A DNA stretch of 58,893 bases, from positions 1 to 58,893 of the forward strand of contig VEQK01000007.1 in the NCBI GenBank assembly GCA_018883265.1. The letters are read 5' to 3'. A model generated the notes under the pieces. That model saw only the letters and a list, made by a program, of their open reading frames with translations. It did no database searches and was not told the DNA's origin. Position 1 is the stretch's first letter. Each line of letters starts with the position of its first letter. This document shows, piece by piece, positions 25,752 through 34,511 of the stretch. Origin of the DNA: Rhodocyclaceae bacterium. GTDB taxonomy: Bacteria; Pseudomonadota; Gammaproteobacteria; Burkholderiales; Rhodocyclaceae. The translations under genes and the position numbers were made by a program.

Positions 25752-27893
25752 ATGAAACATAACGGTTTTTTAGTTTCTCCAGATTGGTGTGGTCTCGACG
25801 AAGCAGGGCTCCGTTGCGAGCTCCTTGCTTACTTTACGAAATGTTTTGACCGCTACGAATCGCTCTTTAGCTGTCTCAGCAGCGAGCAGGCTTATTTAGA
25901 GAAGCCCATTACGCTGCGACACCCGTTAATTTTCTATTACGGCCATACGGCCACCTTCTTCGTCAACAAACTGCTGCTTGCCAAACTGATCTCCGAGCGA
26001 ATCAACCCCCGGTTCGAGGCCATGTTTGCCGTTGGTGTAGATGAAATGAGCTGGGACGATCTCAACGATGCGCACTACGACTGGCCCACCGTGGCGGAAG
26101 TCAAAGCCTATCGTGATCAGGTGCGTGCCTGCGTAACCCGCATCATTCAAGAGGCGCCCTTTACACCCCCCATGGGTTGGGATAACCCCTGGTGGGCCAT
26201 CCTCATGGGTATTGAGCATGAACTTATTCATCTTGAAACATCGTCAGTGCTGATCCGCCAGCATCGCCTAGAGTACGTACGGCCTCAGCTGAATTGGCAA
26301 CCGGAACCCGTTAGCGCCTGTGTGCTGGAGATGGCGCCTATCAACACGCTGGCCGACGTGCCGGCCGGGTTAGTGTTACTTGGTAAGGGCGACCCGAACC
26401 AGAATGCCTGTTCGGTCGAAGGGGATGCACGTCGTTATGGCTGGGATAACGAATATGGTCGGCACGAAGCCGAGATACCCGCTTTCAAGGCAAGTCGGCT
26501 GCTGGTTTCCAACGCAGAATTTATGGGTTTCGTCGAGGCCGGCGGTTATGCGGATGCCCGGTACTGGAGTGAAGAGGGGTGGGGCTGGCGCGAGTTCACC
26601 GGCGTCTTGCACCCGACTTTCTGGCACCATCGCGCGGGTGGCTGGACATTGCGCCTGATGTGCGAAGAAGTGCCCATGCCCTGGGACTGGCCCGTCGAAG
26701 TCAATTATCACGAGGCTGCCGCTTTCTGCGCCTGGAAGGCCGAGCAAACTGGCCAGCCCGTGCGTCTACCTAGCGAAGATGAGTGGGCACGGCTCTATGA
26801 TCTTGCAGGCATCTCTTCGGATACACCGGCGCAGCGTCATCTTGCGGGGGGTTGCAGTTCGGTGCCAGTCAACCGCTTTTCCCACGGCGACTTCTACGAC
26901 ATCGTCGGCAACGTCTGGCAATGGACGTGCACACCGATTTATCCTTTCGCAGGGTTTGAAGCGCATCCGCTTTATGATGATTTCTCCATACCTACCTTCG
27001 ACGAACGGCACAATCTGATCAAGGGCGGTAGCTGGATCTCCTGTGGCAACGAGGCCTTGCGTGCTTCGCGCTATGCATTCCGCCGGCATTTTTTCCAGCA
27101 TGCCGGTTTTCGTTACGTGGTGGGCGCGCCGCCGGCGCCGCCGGTGGTCTCGCGTTATGAAGACGATGCCTTGCTGGCCCAATATGCCGAATTTCATTAT
27201 GGTCAGTCCTATTTTGCCGTGCCCAATTTCCCGGCGGCTGTCGCGCAGATCGCGCTCGAGGTCAATCGGGGCCGGCCACGACGGCGTGCACTGGATATCG
27301 GTTGCGCCGTGGGGCGAACCAGCCTGGAACTGGCACGTGGCGGTTTCGATAGCGTGGTTGGGGTCGATTTTTCGGCGCGGTTTATCAATCTTGCCGACGA
27401 ACTGATTGCGCAGGGTCTGGTGCGATATGCACTCACGGACGAAGGCGAATTGCAGTCCTTCCGCGAGATCAGGCTCGATCAGCTGGGTTTTGCCGACGCT
27501 GCATCACGTGTGACCTTCTGGCAGGGCGATGCCTGTAATCTCAAAGATGTGCATCGCGATTATGATCTGGTCGTTGCCGCGAATCTCATCGACCGGCTGT
27601 ATGATCCGCACAAATTCCTGGCCGATATTGGCCAGCGCATGGTAGCGGGTGGCGTCCTCGTCATCACTTCGCCTTACACCTGGCTGGAAGAACACACGCC
27701 GCGTTCGCAATGGCTGGGGGGCTTTAAGAAGGGTGGCGAGCGCTACAGCACGCTGGATGCCCTGCATGAATTATTGGCACAAGACTTTGTGCCAATGGGT
27801 GCGCCGCGCGATCTGCCCTTTGTCATTCGCGAAACTGCCCGTAAATTCCAGCACAGCGTGGCGCAGGTCACCTGTTGGGAGCGGCGAGGTTGA
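25752..27893 (+). CDS. ovoA: 5-histidylcysteine sulfoxide synthase / mercaptohistidine methyltransferase
   Basis: A 713-residue OvoA, which joins cysteine to histidine with oxygen and later N-methylates the product on the route to ovothiol A, a thiol antioxidant. The N-terminal DinB-like domain has the iron motif H156-x3-H160-x-E162. An FGE-sulfatase domain follows (VPAGLVLLGKG to FRYVVGAP). The C-terminal methyltransferase begins near 480, with motif I LDIGCAVGR at 514. ATG 25752 (MKHNGFLV) is preferred over an upstream TTG/ATG option at 25734. OvoB, the lyase for the next step, is not in the window. Confidence 0.93.
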   Translation: MKHNGFLVSPDWCGLDEAGLRCELLAYFTKCFDRYESLFSCLSSEQAYLEKPITLRHPLIFYYGHTATFFVNKLLLAKLISERINPRFEAMFAVGVDEMSWDDLNDAHYDWPTVAEVKAYRDQVRACVTRIIQEAPFTPPMGWDNPWWAILMGIEHELIHLETSSVLIRQHRLEYVRPQLNWQPEPVSACVLEMAPINTLADVPAGLVLLGKGDPNQNACSVEGDARRYGWDNEYGRHEAEIPAFKASRLLVSNAEFMGFVEAGGYADARYWSEEGWGWREFTGVLHPTFWHHRAGGWTLRLMCEEVPMPWDWPVEVNYHEAAAFCAWKAEQTGQPVRLPSEDEWARLYDLAGISSDTPAQRHLAGGCSSVPVNRFSHGDFYDIVGNVWQWTCTPIYPFAGFEAHPLYDDFSIPTFDERHNLIKGGSWISCGNEALRASRYAFRRHFFQHAGFRYVVGAPPAPPVVSRYEDDALLAQYAEFHYGQSYFAVPNFPAAVAQIALEVNRGRPRRRALDIGCAVGRTSLELARGGFDSVVGVDFSARFINLADELIAQGLVRYALTDEGELQSFREIRLDQLGFADAASRVTFWQGDACNLKDVHRDYDLVVAANLIDRLYDPHKFLADIGQRMVAGGVLVITSPYTWLEEHTPRSQWLGGFKKGGERYSTLDALHELLAQDFVPMGAPRDLPFVIRETARKFQHSVAQVTCWERRG

Positions 27894-27895
27894 TC

Positions 27896-27912
27896 AGGGC
27901 TGGCCTAGCCCT
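27896..27912. terminator. Short hairpin between convergent ovoA and SOUL genes
   Basis: AGGGCT (27896-27901) pairs with AGCCCT (27907-27912) around a 5-nt loop, 2 bp after the ovoA stop, followed by AATTTG. The stem is short and the T-run poor, so it is at best a weak terminator. Confidence 0.35.
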
Positions 27913-27925
27913 AATTTGATTCGAC

Positions 27926-28552
27926 TTAATCCTGGCGAAGAGGAAAAAGGATTTCGTTGCGACGAAACATCGGCAATGTCCAGGGCGGGTTGTATCTTGC
28001 CAGTTCCGGCATGCCAGAGATGGATAAACCCTGCTTGTGTGCCCAGTCCTCGAGTCGTTGTGTTTCCTCGTTGATACGCTGTTCGGTATTCATGCCCGAG
28101 TAGCGGACAGCCGCATAGCGTCTTGAGGGAATCTCTCGGATACTGATCGATGCGTTGTTTGGCCTGGGAAGTGTCGTCAGGTTGTACTGATTCGGCATTG
28201 TGAATTCCACCCGCCAGGTGCGAGCCGTGGCAAAGGATTTGCGGTCTTCCATCGGCTCAATGCTGACGGGTGCGGTCATGGCGATTTTGCTGCTCGTCTC
28301 CGCAGATATAGTCACCGGTTGCGCTGCCTTGATGTGGTTATCGCCAAAAATATAGCCGGCTAGCTTGCGAAATCCCTCACGAGTGGCGGCATCCATATCG
28401 CCTTCCACCAAAACTTCGGCGACGATCCGGGGTTCGTACTGCCGGACTTCGAAGTCGCCGTCTTGCTGCATCACCTTGTATTTAGGCGTTTCGGTGGCCA
28501 TGGTGAGTGATGATCCTAAAGATATGAGGCATAACACAAGGAATCGGAACAT
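27926..28552 (-). CDS. SOUL family heme-binding protein, exported
   Basis: A 208-residue SOUL/HEBP protein with an N-terminal signal peptide (MFRFLVLCLISLGSSLTMA). The mature domain opens with YKVMQQDGDFEVRQYEPRIVAEV and includes KIAMTAPVSIEP, both typical. The family binds heme or porphyrin. ATG 28552 is chosen because it gives a clean signal peptide; ATG 28588 is possible. It follows sbtB on the same strand with a 38-bp gap. Confidence 0.85.
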   Translation of the reverse strand: MFRFLVLCLISLGSSLTMATETPKYKVMQQDGDFEVRQYEPRIVAEVLVEGDMDAATREGFRKLAGYIFGDNHIKAAQPVTISAETSSKIAMTAPVSIEPMEDRKSFATARTWRVEFTMPNQYNLTTLPRPNNASISIREIPSRRYAAVRYSGMNTEQRINEETQRLEDWAHKQGLSISGMPELARYNPPWTLPMFRRNEILFPLRQD

Positions 28553-28590
28553 GTAGAAACAATTTAGAAATGGCGGGGCAGGGAACATGA

Positions 28591-28926
28591 TCAACGCTCG
28601 TGAGATGGCGCTCGATGTTGAAATTTTTCAGGTCGAAGTACGCCTACGTCTGTTACAAAAGTAACCAGGGTGTAATGGGAATAATAGGTGTCAAGGATTA
28701 GATCCAGTATGCGGGTTGCTATAACCTCATCACAGAGGATTTCAATACGGATGTTGGCGTTTTCGGGCCAGGAACCATCGCGCAAACCGTGAGCGCCACT
28801 CCCTCGCGCATCACTTACGGTATAACCACTCGCGCCGATCTCTTTGGCTGCCGTTGTGATCGTCTCCTCAAGGCAGCTTTCACAAATCACGGTGATCAGT
28901 TTTCGAACTGAAAGGCGCGAAGTCAT
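28591..28926 (-). CDS. sbtB: PII-like regulator SbtB
   Basis: A 111-residue trimeric PII-like protein of the SbtB type: RKLITVICESCLEETITTAAKEIGASGYTVSDARGSG leads into the T-loop, and RIEILCDEV follows. SbtB binds adenine nucleotides (cAMP, AMP, ADP, ATP) and gates the bicarbonate transporter SbtA. It lacks the C-terminal CGPxGC redox loop of some cyanobacterial homologues. The ATG overlaps the sbtA stop by 4 bp, a firm functional link. Confidence 0.85.
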   Translation of the reverse strand: MTSRLSVRKLITVICESCLEETITTAAKEIGASGYTVSDARGSGAHGLRDGSWPENANIRIEILCDEVIATRILDLILDTYYSHYTLVTFVTDVGVLRPEKFQHRAPSHER

Positions 28927-29864
28927 ATCGAAGCTCCCAGAAGCCATTGACTGGCCGCATAGTAAAGCGGAATGCCAATCGTGATGTTAAACGGAAAGGT
29001 GATACCCAGGCTTGCGCCAATCGAGAGAGATGGGTTGGCCTCGGGAACCGCCATACGGATCGCCGCTGGCGCTGCAATGTAGGATGCGCTTGCAAAGAGC
29101 GTCGCAAGCAATGTGGCGCCACCCACACTGAGATCGATGAGGCTGGCCGTCACAATGCCGATGCTAGCAGAGATAAGCGGCATAACGACTCCGAAGGTAA
29201 TTAAGAAGGCACCGGATTTTTTTAAATCAGCGATCCGACCGGCAGTTACGAGACCCATTTCAAGCAGAAATATCGCGAGCAGACCTTTAAACAGGGTAAA
29301 AAATACCGGGGTGATGGAAGACAGGCCCGCTTCACCACTTACATAGCCAATGATGAGTCCGCCAACCAGCAGGACAATACTCTTGCCGGTCACAATTTCA
29401 TGCATCAGCGCTGCCCAGCGAGTATTGCCAGCGGACCAGCGCGCCAAAGCTACACCAATCAGCAAACCGGGGATTTCGAGGATCACGAGGAACACAGACA
29501 TAAAGCCCTCGAAAGGGACAGACAGACGTGTCAAATAGCTGGATGCTACTGCAAAGGTGACTACGCTCACGGATCCGTAGTGTGCCGCCAGAGCGCCGGC
29601 GTCAGCCCGCCCATAACGACCCCCATAGGAGGCGATCAGAAATGCAAGGATCGGCACGACCATAGCCGTCAAAGTAACCACAACTATCGGTGCTACCAGC
29701 TCGCCCGGGTTGTTCTGTGCCAATGCGACACCGCCTTTTAACCCTATGGCCAGCAATAGAAAAATACTCAGGCTTTCGTAGAGTACGCCGGGTATCTTGA
29801 GATCTGAGCGGGACAAGCCTGCGATCACACCAAGAATAAAAAACAGGATGACAGGATCTGACAT
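28923..29864 (-). CDS. sbtA: SbtA-type sodium-dependent bicarbonate transporter
   Basis: A 313-residue, about ten-helix membrane protein of the SbtA (DUF897) family. It has two inverted halves: SRSDLKIPGVLYESLSIFLLLAIGLKGG near the N-terminus and a second half with FTLFKGLLAIFLLEMGLVTAGRI. SbtA imports bicarbonate with sodium and works with SbtB. The pair could feed carbon fixation or anaplerotic carboxylases; no carboxysome or Rubisco gene is in the window. It is divergent from the universal stress protein gene. Confidence 0.88.
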   Translation of the reverse strand: MSDPVILFFILGVIAGLSRSDLKIPGVLYESLSIFLLLAIGLKGGVALAQNNPGELVAPIVVVTLTAMVVPILAFLIASYGGRYGRADAGALAAHYGSVSVVTFAVASSYLTRLSVPFEGFMSVFLVILEIPGLLIGVALARWSAGNTRWAALMHEIVTGKSIVLLVGGLIIGYVSGEAGLSSITPVFFTLFKGLLAIFLLEMGLVTAGRIADLKKSGAFLITFGVVMPLISASIGIVTASLIDLSVGGATLLATLFASASYIAAPAAIRMAVPEANPSLSIGASLGITFPFNITIGIPLYYAASQWLLGASI

Positions 29865-29913
29865 GGTTATTTGATGGGTATGACACGGATTGACAGCTTG
29901 GAGACGCCCTCAA

Positions 29914-29936
29914 TGTCCTACTAGTTTACTAGGATA
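29914..29936. promoter_or_regulatory. Near-palindromic motif between sbtA and usp
   Basis: The 17-mer CCTACTAGTTTACTAGG (29917-29933) is flanked by TGT and ATAA. It matches the site at 33513-33529 (read on the other strand) at all seven outer positions on each side. It lies 53 bp upstream of sbtA and 69 bp upstream of the usp gene, well placed to control either. Its binding protein is unknown. Confidence 0.5.
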
Positions 29937-30002
29937 AAGCACTGTATGATGAAAAAAATGTCATGGTCGTCGTCTTATCGACAGGTTTTGTAAGGAACAA
30001 AG

Positions 30003-30857
30003 ATGCCAAGTCCGGAAATTCTTGTCTGCTCTGATCTTTCCGAGGGTGACACCAATTTAGTCTTGCGGGCAAGGCAGCTGGCCAAGAATTTGAATGCGGA
30101 TGTCACTGTCGTTCATGCGATTGATCCCATGAGGTTTCCATTGATCGATGGGGATGCCGATCTGCTGGATCAAATTAAATCGCATGTTCGAGAGAGCTTG
30201 TACAAGATCGCAGAAATCCAATCAGGCTCAGTTCGCCTGTTATTGGAAGAGGGCCATCCGGCATCAGTAATTCCCGGTGTTATCGATCGATTAGGTGTAA
30301 ATCTCATCGTAATGGGTATTCACGGGAATGGCTACCTGGCTGGTCAGCCGATTGGCGCAAATGTGTCTCGGGTCCTTAGAGAAACCATGTGTAACATGCT
30401 CGTTGTCAAGCGTCCAGTGACGTCGTTATATCAGCGGGTTCTTGTGCCAGTCGATTTTTCATCGACATCGATGAGGTCTCTTGAGGCAGCAATACTTTTG
30501 GCGCCAGAAGCTCATTTTTATATCCAGCACACATGCGAAATCGCTTACGAGGGACTGCTCTATCGGGCAGGCGCGGATAAAGAATCTATCGTTGATAACC
30601 GTTTGCGCGAACGGGACGAGGCAATGGGTAAAATTGAGAAATTGGCTAAAGAATTAGGTATGTCGCGGGACTCATACACTGCGGTAGTCAATCATGGTCA
30701 CCCACGGGCAAGAGTTATTAGCCTTGAAAATGATTTTGAATGCGATCTCATTGCACTGGGCAAGCATGGTCAATCAATTTTTCAGAATTACCTGCTTGGG
30801 AGTGTTGCTGCGTATGTCTTGTCGACATCAGTAGCAGATGTATTGGTGGTTTCCTGA
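30003..30857 (+). CDS. Tandem universal stress protein
   Basis: A 284-residue protein with two UspA domains. The first ends in the nucleotide loop GIHGNGYLAGQPIGANVSRVL, and the second in GKHGQSIFQNYLLGSVAAYVL, each a variant of the ATP-binding G-x2-G-x9-G motif. It precedes the cation:proton antiporter gene by 11 bp and probably shares its message, perhaps regulating it during stress. Confidence 0.88.
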   Translation: MPSPEILVCSDLSEGDTNLVLRARQLAKNLNADVTVVHAIDPMRFPLIDGDADLLDQIKSHVRESLYKIAEIQSGSVRLLLEEGHPASVIPGVIDRLGVNLIVMGIHGNGYLAGQPIGANVSRVLRETMCNMLVVKRPVTSLYQRVLVPVDFSSTSMRSLEAAILLAPEAHFYIQHTCEIAYEGLLYRAGADKESIVDNRLRERDEAMGKIEKLAKELGMSRDSYTAVVNHGHPRARVISLENDFECDLIALGKHGQSIFQNYLLGSVAAYVLSTSVADVLVVS

Positions 30858-30868
30858 AGGGTCAAGAC

Positions 30869-32566
30869 ATGCACGCGGATATTCCACTGATCGCAACTAT
30901 AGCCGCCGCATTCACACTTGCGTTGGCGTTCGGTTTTATGACCGAAAAAATCGGTATTCCTGCGCTAGTGGGTTATTTACTAGCCGGCATCGTTATTAGT
31001 CCGGCAACACCAGGGTTTGCTGGCGATTTGCATATTGCCGGGCAGCTCTCCGAAATTGGCGTTATGTTGCTCATGTTCGGTGTCGGGTTGCATTTCTCGA
31101 TCAAGGATCTCTTGCGGGTAAAAAAAATCGCCATTCCCGGGGCGGTCTTCCAGATGGCAATCGCCACAGCGTTAGGGGTTGGGGTAGCCACTTTTTGGGG
31201 ATGGGATATCGGCGCCGCCCTGGTTTTTGGCGTCTCATTATCCTGCGCTAGTACTGTTGTTCTGATCAAGGCGCTGGAGCGACAAGGCATCATTGAATCG
31301 ATGAACGGTCGGATTGCCGTGGGTTGGTTGGTCGTTGAGGATTTGGTGACCGTGATTGTGCTGGTATTGCTGCCTGCCTTGGCCAGTATGCTCGATCCGT
31401 TGCGCGAACCCCAGTCTGGGGGTTCATTACTATTCGATCTCGGCAAGACGTTGCTGCAAGTGGGGGGCTTCATTGCCGCCATGCTGCTCGTTGGCAAGCG
31501 GCTGATTCCAAAGTTGCTCTGGATGATTGCCCGAACCGGATCAAGAGAGCTTTTCACGCTGGCGGTCATTACATCGGCCATTGGCATCGCCTTTGGCGCT
31601 GCCCTGTTGTTTAACGTTTCTTTCGCGCTAGGGGCGTTTTTTGCCGGCGTTGTTCTGCGTGAATCCGAACTGAGCAACCGTGCCGCCAAAGAATCTCTCC
31701 CGCTCCAAGATGCGTTTTCAGTCCTCTTTTTTGTCTCGGTGGGGATGCTGCTCGATCCCCGAGTGCTTTTAGAGAATCCCGGAGCGGTGCTGGCGGTGGT
31801 CGGGATTATTGTTCTCGGCAAATCGCTGGCCGCCATCGCACTGGTGCTGCTCATGCGCTACCCGCTGAACTCGGCTTTGACCATCGCAGCGAGCCTTGCC
31901 CAGATTGGTGAATTTTCTTTCATCCTGGCCGGACTTGGCCTGTCTCTTGGTCTGCTCCCCAAGCTGGGATTTAGTCTGATTATCGCTGGTGCGTTCATTT
32001 CGATCGCGTTAAATCCATTTATCTTTCGTCTGGTGGAACCCGTGTGTGGCTGGTTGTGCGCCCGATCGCCCAGGGCAAAATCGCTCGAACAACGTCAAGA
32101 CCCCATGGCCGAGTTGCCCATGTCCACTGAGCGCCGATTCTTACAGGGTCAGGTGGTCATTGTGGGTTATGGGGTTATTGGAAAAACTCTAGCGGATGCC
32201 TTGTTAATCCGACAGATCCCCTTTGTTGTCGCTGAGCAGAACCGAGAAAGCGTCGAAAAGCTGCGCAGCGACGGTGTTGCTGCGGTTTATGGTGATGCCG
32301 TTGAACCTGCAGTGCTGATTCAGGCCCACATTGCTGACGCCTCGCTCCTGGTCATAACGGCTAATGATCCGGTGGCCATCGGTAAAATGGTCGAGACAGC
32401 ACGCACGCTGAATCCCGAGATTGGCATCATGGTCGACGCCGAGGATTTCTCAACCGCCCAGATTCTCGAAGGCGCGCAACTGGGGCAGGTCTTTTTTTCG
32501 GATCGCCTAGTTGCCGAGGCGATGGTGAAATCGATCGAGCAACGCTATTCTGATCATGCGAGTTAA
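30869..32566 (+). CDS. CPA2 cation:proton antiporter with TrkA-N domain
   Basis: A 565-residue KefB/YbaL-like protein. About 12 membrane helices (residues 1-400) carry the CPA2 pattern (GYLLAGIVISP; SLSCASTVVLIKALE), followed by a cytosolic TrkA-N/RCK domain with G433-Y-G-V-I-G438. It should exchange potassium or sodium for protons under nucleotide control. ATG 30869 with GAAGG upstream is chosen; a longer frame overlapping the usp gene is an artefact. Confidence 0.9.
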   Translation: MHADIPLIATIAAAFTLALAFGFMTEKIGIPALVGYLLAGIVISPATPGFAGDLHIAGQLSEIGVMLLMFGVGLHFSIKDLLRVKKIAIPGAVFQMAIATALGVGVATFWGWDIGAALVFGVSLSCASTVVLIKALERQGIIESMNGRIAVGWLVVEDLVTVIVLVLLPALASMLDPLREPQSGGSLLFDLGKTLLQVGGFIAAMLLVGKRLIPKLLWMIARTGSRELFTLAVITSAIGIAFGAALLFNVSFALGAFFAGVVLRESELSNRAAKESLPLQDAFSVLFFVSVGMLLDPRVLLENPGAVLAVVGIIVLGKSLAAIALVLLMRYPLNSALTIAASLAQIGEFSFILAGLGLSLGLLPKLGFSLIIAGAFISIALNPFIFRLVEPVCGWLCARSPRAKSLEQRQDPMAELPMSTERRFLQGQVVIVGYGVIGKTLADALLIRQIPFVVAEQNRESVEKLRSDGVAAVYGDAVEPAVLIQAHIADASLLVITANDPVAIGKMVETARTLNPEIGIMVDAEDFSTAQILEGAQLGQVFFSDRLVAEAMVKSIEQRYSDHAS

Positions 32567-32606
32567 TTCAGGCCCTCGAACAGCGTAACGACAGTGCGTT
32601 GAAGTC

Positions 32607-33380
32607 TCAATGCACCAGTGACTTATATGCGTGCCACGTAGCGTGGCCGGCAATCGGCGCGGTGTAGATGAGTCCTAGAAACCCGGTCAGGAAACCCACC
32701 GTAATTAGCATCACGAGAAGGACAGCCCAGACAAGCATCGCTCCAGGGTTCTTGGCAACGACCCCCAGGCTAGTTAATGCGGCGGTGATGGCATCGGTTT
32801 TTCGGTCGTACATGAGCGGCACGGAAACGACACTAATCGCAAAAACAAAGGTCGCGAACAAGAGGCCAATGCCAAAATAGATGACAATGAACTCGATGTT
32901 GTCAAAATTGACAATGGCGCGGGCGAAGTCGCTCATTTCGGGCAACCCGGTGTTGTAGAAGACCGCAAAGATGACCGCGGACGCACGAGCCCAGATTAGC
33001 GCAACAATCGTGCAGACGAGCGCGAAGAGGGCCAGGTTGGAAATATTGGTACGCCAGCAGGTCAGCGATTTTTTCAGATCAGGTGGTTCGTTCTTTTCCA
33101 GACGATCGGAGAGGTCATACAGCCCAATCGCCAAGATCGGGCCAAGCAACATAAACGCACTGGCTGCAGCAAGTGTCAGTCCGTAGGATGTGCCATTAAA
33201 AAATGCGATCGTCCAACCCATCAAAGCGAAGCAGACCCCATAGAATAGGCTTGCAAACTGCGCGCGAAACAGATCCTTGAAACCGTCTTTGAGCCATACG
33301 AAGGGTGCGGTTAGAGAGACGTGTTGGATTGACAGAGACTTATCTTTTGCCTCAGCTTCAGGGGCAGATGCGTAAACCAT
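32607..33380 (-). CDS. DUF2189 family membrane protein
   Basis: A 257-residue polytopic protein of the DUF2189 family, with about six helices. Typical blocks are APFVWLKDGFKDLFRAQFASLFYG and PLMYDRKTDAITAALTSLGVV. The function is unknown. A GAGG ribosome site precedes the ATG. Its promoter is the region with the strongest LitR-like palindrome in the window (33433-33447), so it may belong to the light regulon. Confidence 0.85.
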   Translation of the reverse strand: MVYASAPEAEAKDKSLSIQHVSLTAPFVWLKDGFKDLFRAQFASLFYGVCFALMGWTIAFFNGTSYGLTLAAASAFMLLGPILAIGLYDLSDRLEKNEPPDLKKSLTCWRTNISNLALFALVCTIVALIWARASAVIFAVFYNTGLPEMSDFARAIVNFDNIEFIVIYFGIGLLFATFVFAISVVSVPLMYDRKTDAITAALTSLGVVAKNPGAMLVWAVLLVMLITVGFLTGFLGLIYTAPIAGHATWHAYKSLVH

Positions 33381-33432
33381 GGCGATTACCTCTGGTGATT
33401 TCTACATCTATATAGTAAGGTGCTAACCGTTG

Positions 33433-33529
33433 TTTGTCTAGGACAAATTATGGCTTTTCCAGTGATGCCCTGTTGTAAAGTAGAAATGTCCTAGACAAAC
33501 AATGTTTGATGACCTAGTATTTTAGTAGG
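33433..33529. promoter_or_regulatory. Candidate LitR-type operators between DUF2189 and DUF2789b
   Basis: TTTGTC-TAG-GACAAA (33433-33447) is a perfect 6+6 inverted repeat with 3-bp spacer. AATGTC-CTA-GACAAA (33485-33499) is a near copy 52 bp on. CCTAGTATTTTAGTAGG (33513-33529) is the second motif type. The offset from the second palindrome to this 17-mer is 28 bp, exactly as between 2431 and 2459 upstream of the other DUF2789 gene. Confidence 0.6.
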
Positions 33530-33559
33530 GAATATCCCTGTCGTTGGAGGAAGTTCATC

Positions 33560-33790
33560 ATGAAACACGTAAATCGCTCCTTGGAAGATCTTTTTGCTCA
33601 ACTTGGTCTGAAAAGCGACCATGAGTCTATTGAGCAATTTATTGCACAACACCACCCGATTCCTAATGAGGTTGCCCTCTACAGAGCAACGATATGGACC
33701 CCAGCGCAAAGAACATTCCTCAAAGAGGAGATTATTGGTGATGGTGAATGGGCTTTAGCGATTGATGAACTTAACAGACGACTGCACTAA
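33560..33790 (+). CDS. DUF2789 family protein (paralogue b)
   Basis: A 76-residue DUF2789 protein, 79% identical to the copy at 2505 (60 of 76 residues); the last 13 residues are identical. The start has GGAGG upstream. It heads an operon with two small membrane proteins and an AarF-type kinase, ended by the terminator at 35842. Function unknown; control by the upstream operators is inferred. Confidence 0.88.
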   Translation: MKHVNRSLEDLFAQLGLKSDHESIEQFIAQHHPIPNEVALYRATIWTPAQRTFLKEEIIGDGEWALAIDELNRRLH

Positions 33791-34126
33791 ATGAATTTTC
33801 CCGGCAGAAAGCTCCCGGTTCCAAGGGCAGAGCCGCCAGGCATGGAGACGCAGATTCTTAAATCGCTTCTGCGCTGGAGTCTATGGGGGTCGCTGTTCAT
33901 CGTGGAGCCATCGATTTTTGCACGAGTGTTCGAGTGGAACAGCCGGATCATTGATGTGCAGCTAACTATAACCAGTATAGACATTGGTGTGGCGGCCGTG
34001 CTTATTCTTTACTGGACGGTCCTTTTTACCATTGGCATTGGCGCCACCATCGTCAAGGTGATGAAAGGCAACGTCTATCAGGCAGACTCCTACCCGCTGC
34101 AGGATTCAGAGAGGCCACACTTGTAA
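33791..34126 (+). CDS. Small membrane protein, function unknown
   Basis: A 111-residue protein starting immediately after the DUF2789b stop. Two hydrophobic segments are visible (about LLRWSLWGSLFIVEPSIFA and DIGVAAVLILYWTVLFTIGIG), the second likely a firm membrane helix. I do not recognise the family. The zero-gap position suggests translational coupling with DUF2789b and a shared role. Confidence 0.65.
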   Translation: MNFPGRKLPVPRAEPPGMETQILKSLLRWSLWGSLFIVEPSIFARVFEWNSRIIDVQLTITSIDIGVAAVLILYWTVLFTIGIGATIVKVMKGNVYQADSYPLQDSERPHL

Positions 34127-34185
34127 TCTGCTTAGATAGGGATAACGCGCTACATGTATGAACTTTATGTTTGGGAGAAGAATCG

Positions 34186-34449
34186 ATGCGCTCAATGATA
34201 TGGATTGTCTGGCCTGCTTTTGTGGCCGCTGCGATTGCTGAATTTTGTTTTTTTGCATTGGTAGATCCACAGGTACTTTACTGGATGGGATTGCCTGTAA
34301 AGCTTTCAATCAGTGCAACCTATTCGCTGGGTTTTCTGTTCTTCTGGTTAATCTGCACAGGGTCAAGTGTCCTCACGTATTGGATGTTACCTCCAAGGAT
34401 GCGGCAAGCTCTGGCGCAAAAACCCGATATGCCTGAGATCGAAGATTAA
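34186..34449 (+). CDS. Small two-helix membrane protein
   Basis: An 87-residue protein starting MRSMIWIVWPAFVAAAIAEF with GGGAGAAG upstream. Two clear transmembrane helices span roughly residues 5-25 and 38-60, followed by a short charged tail ending PEIED. Similar small inner-membrane proteins are widespread in proteobacteria without an assigned function. It lies 59 bp after the previous gene and 62 bp before the AarF gene. Confidence 0.7.
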   Translation: MRSMIWIVWPAFVAAAIAEFCFFALVDPQVLYWMGLPVKLSISATYSLGFLFFWLICTGSSVLTYWMLPPRMRQALAQKPDMPEIED

Positions 34450-34511
34450 ACCCATTTAAACCCACCTGGTTTTACGCTCGCTTATGATTGGCAAGCTATG
34501 GCCAAACCAGC

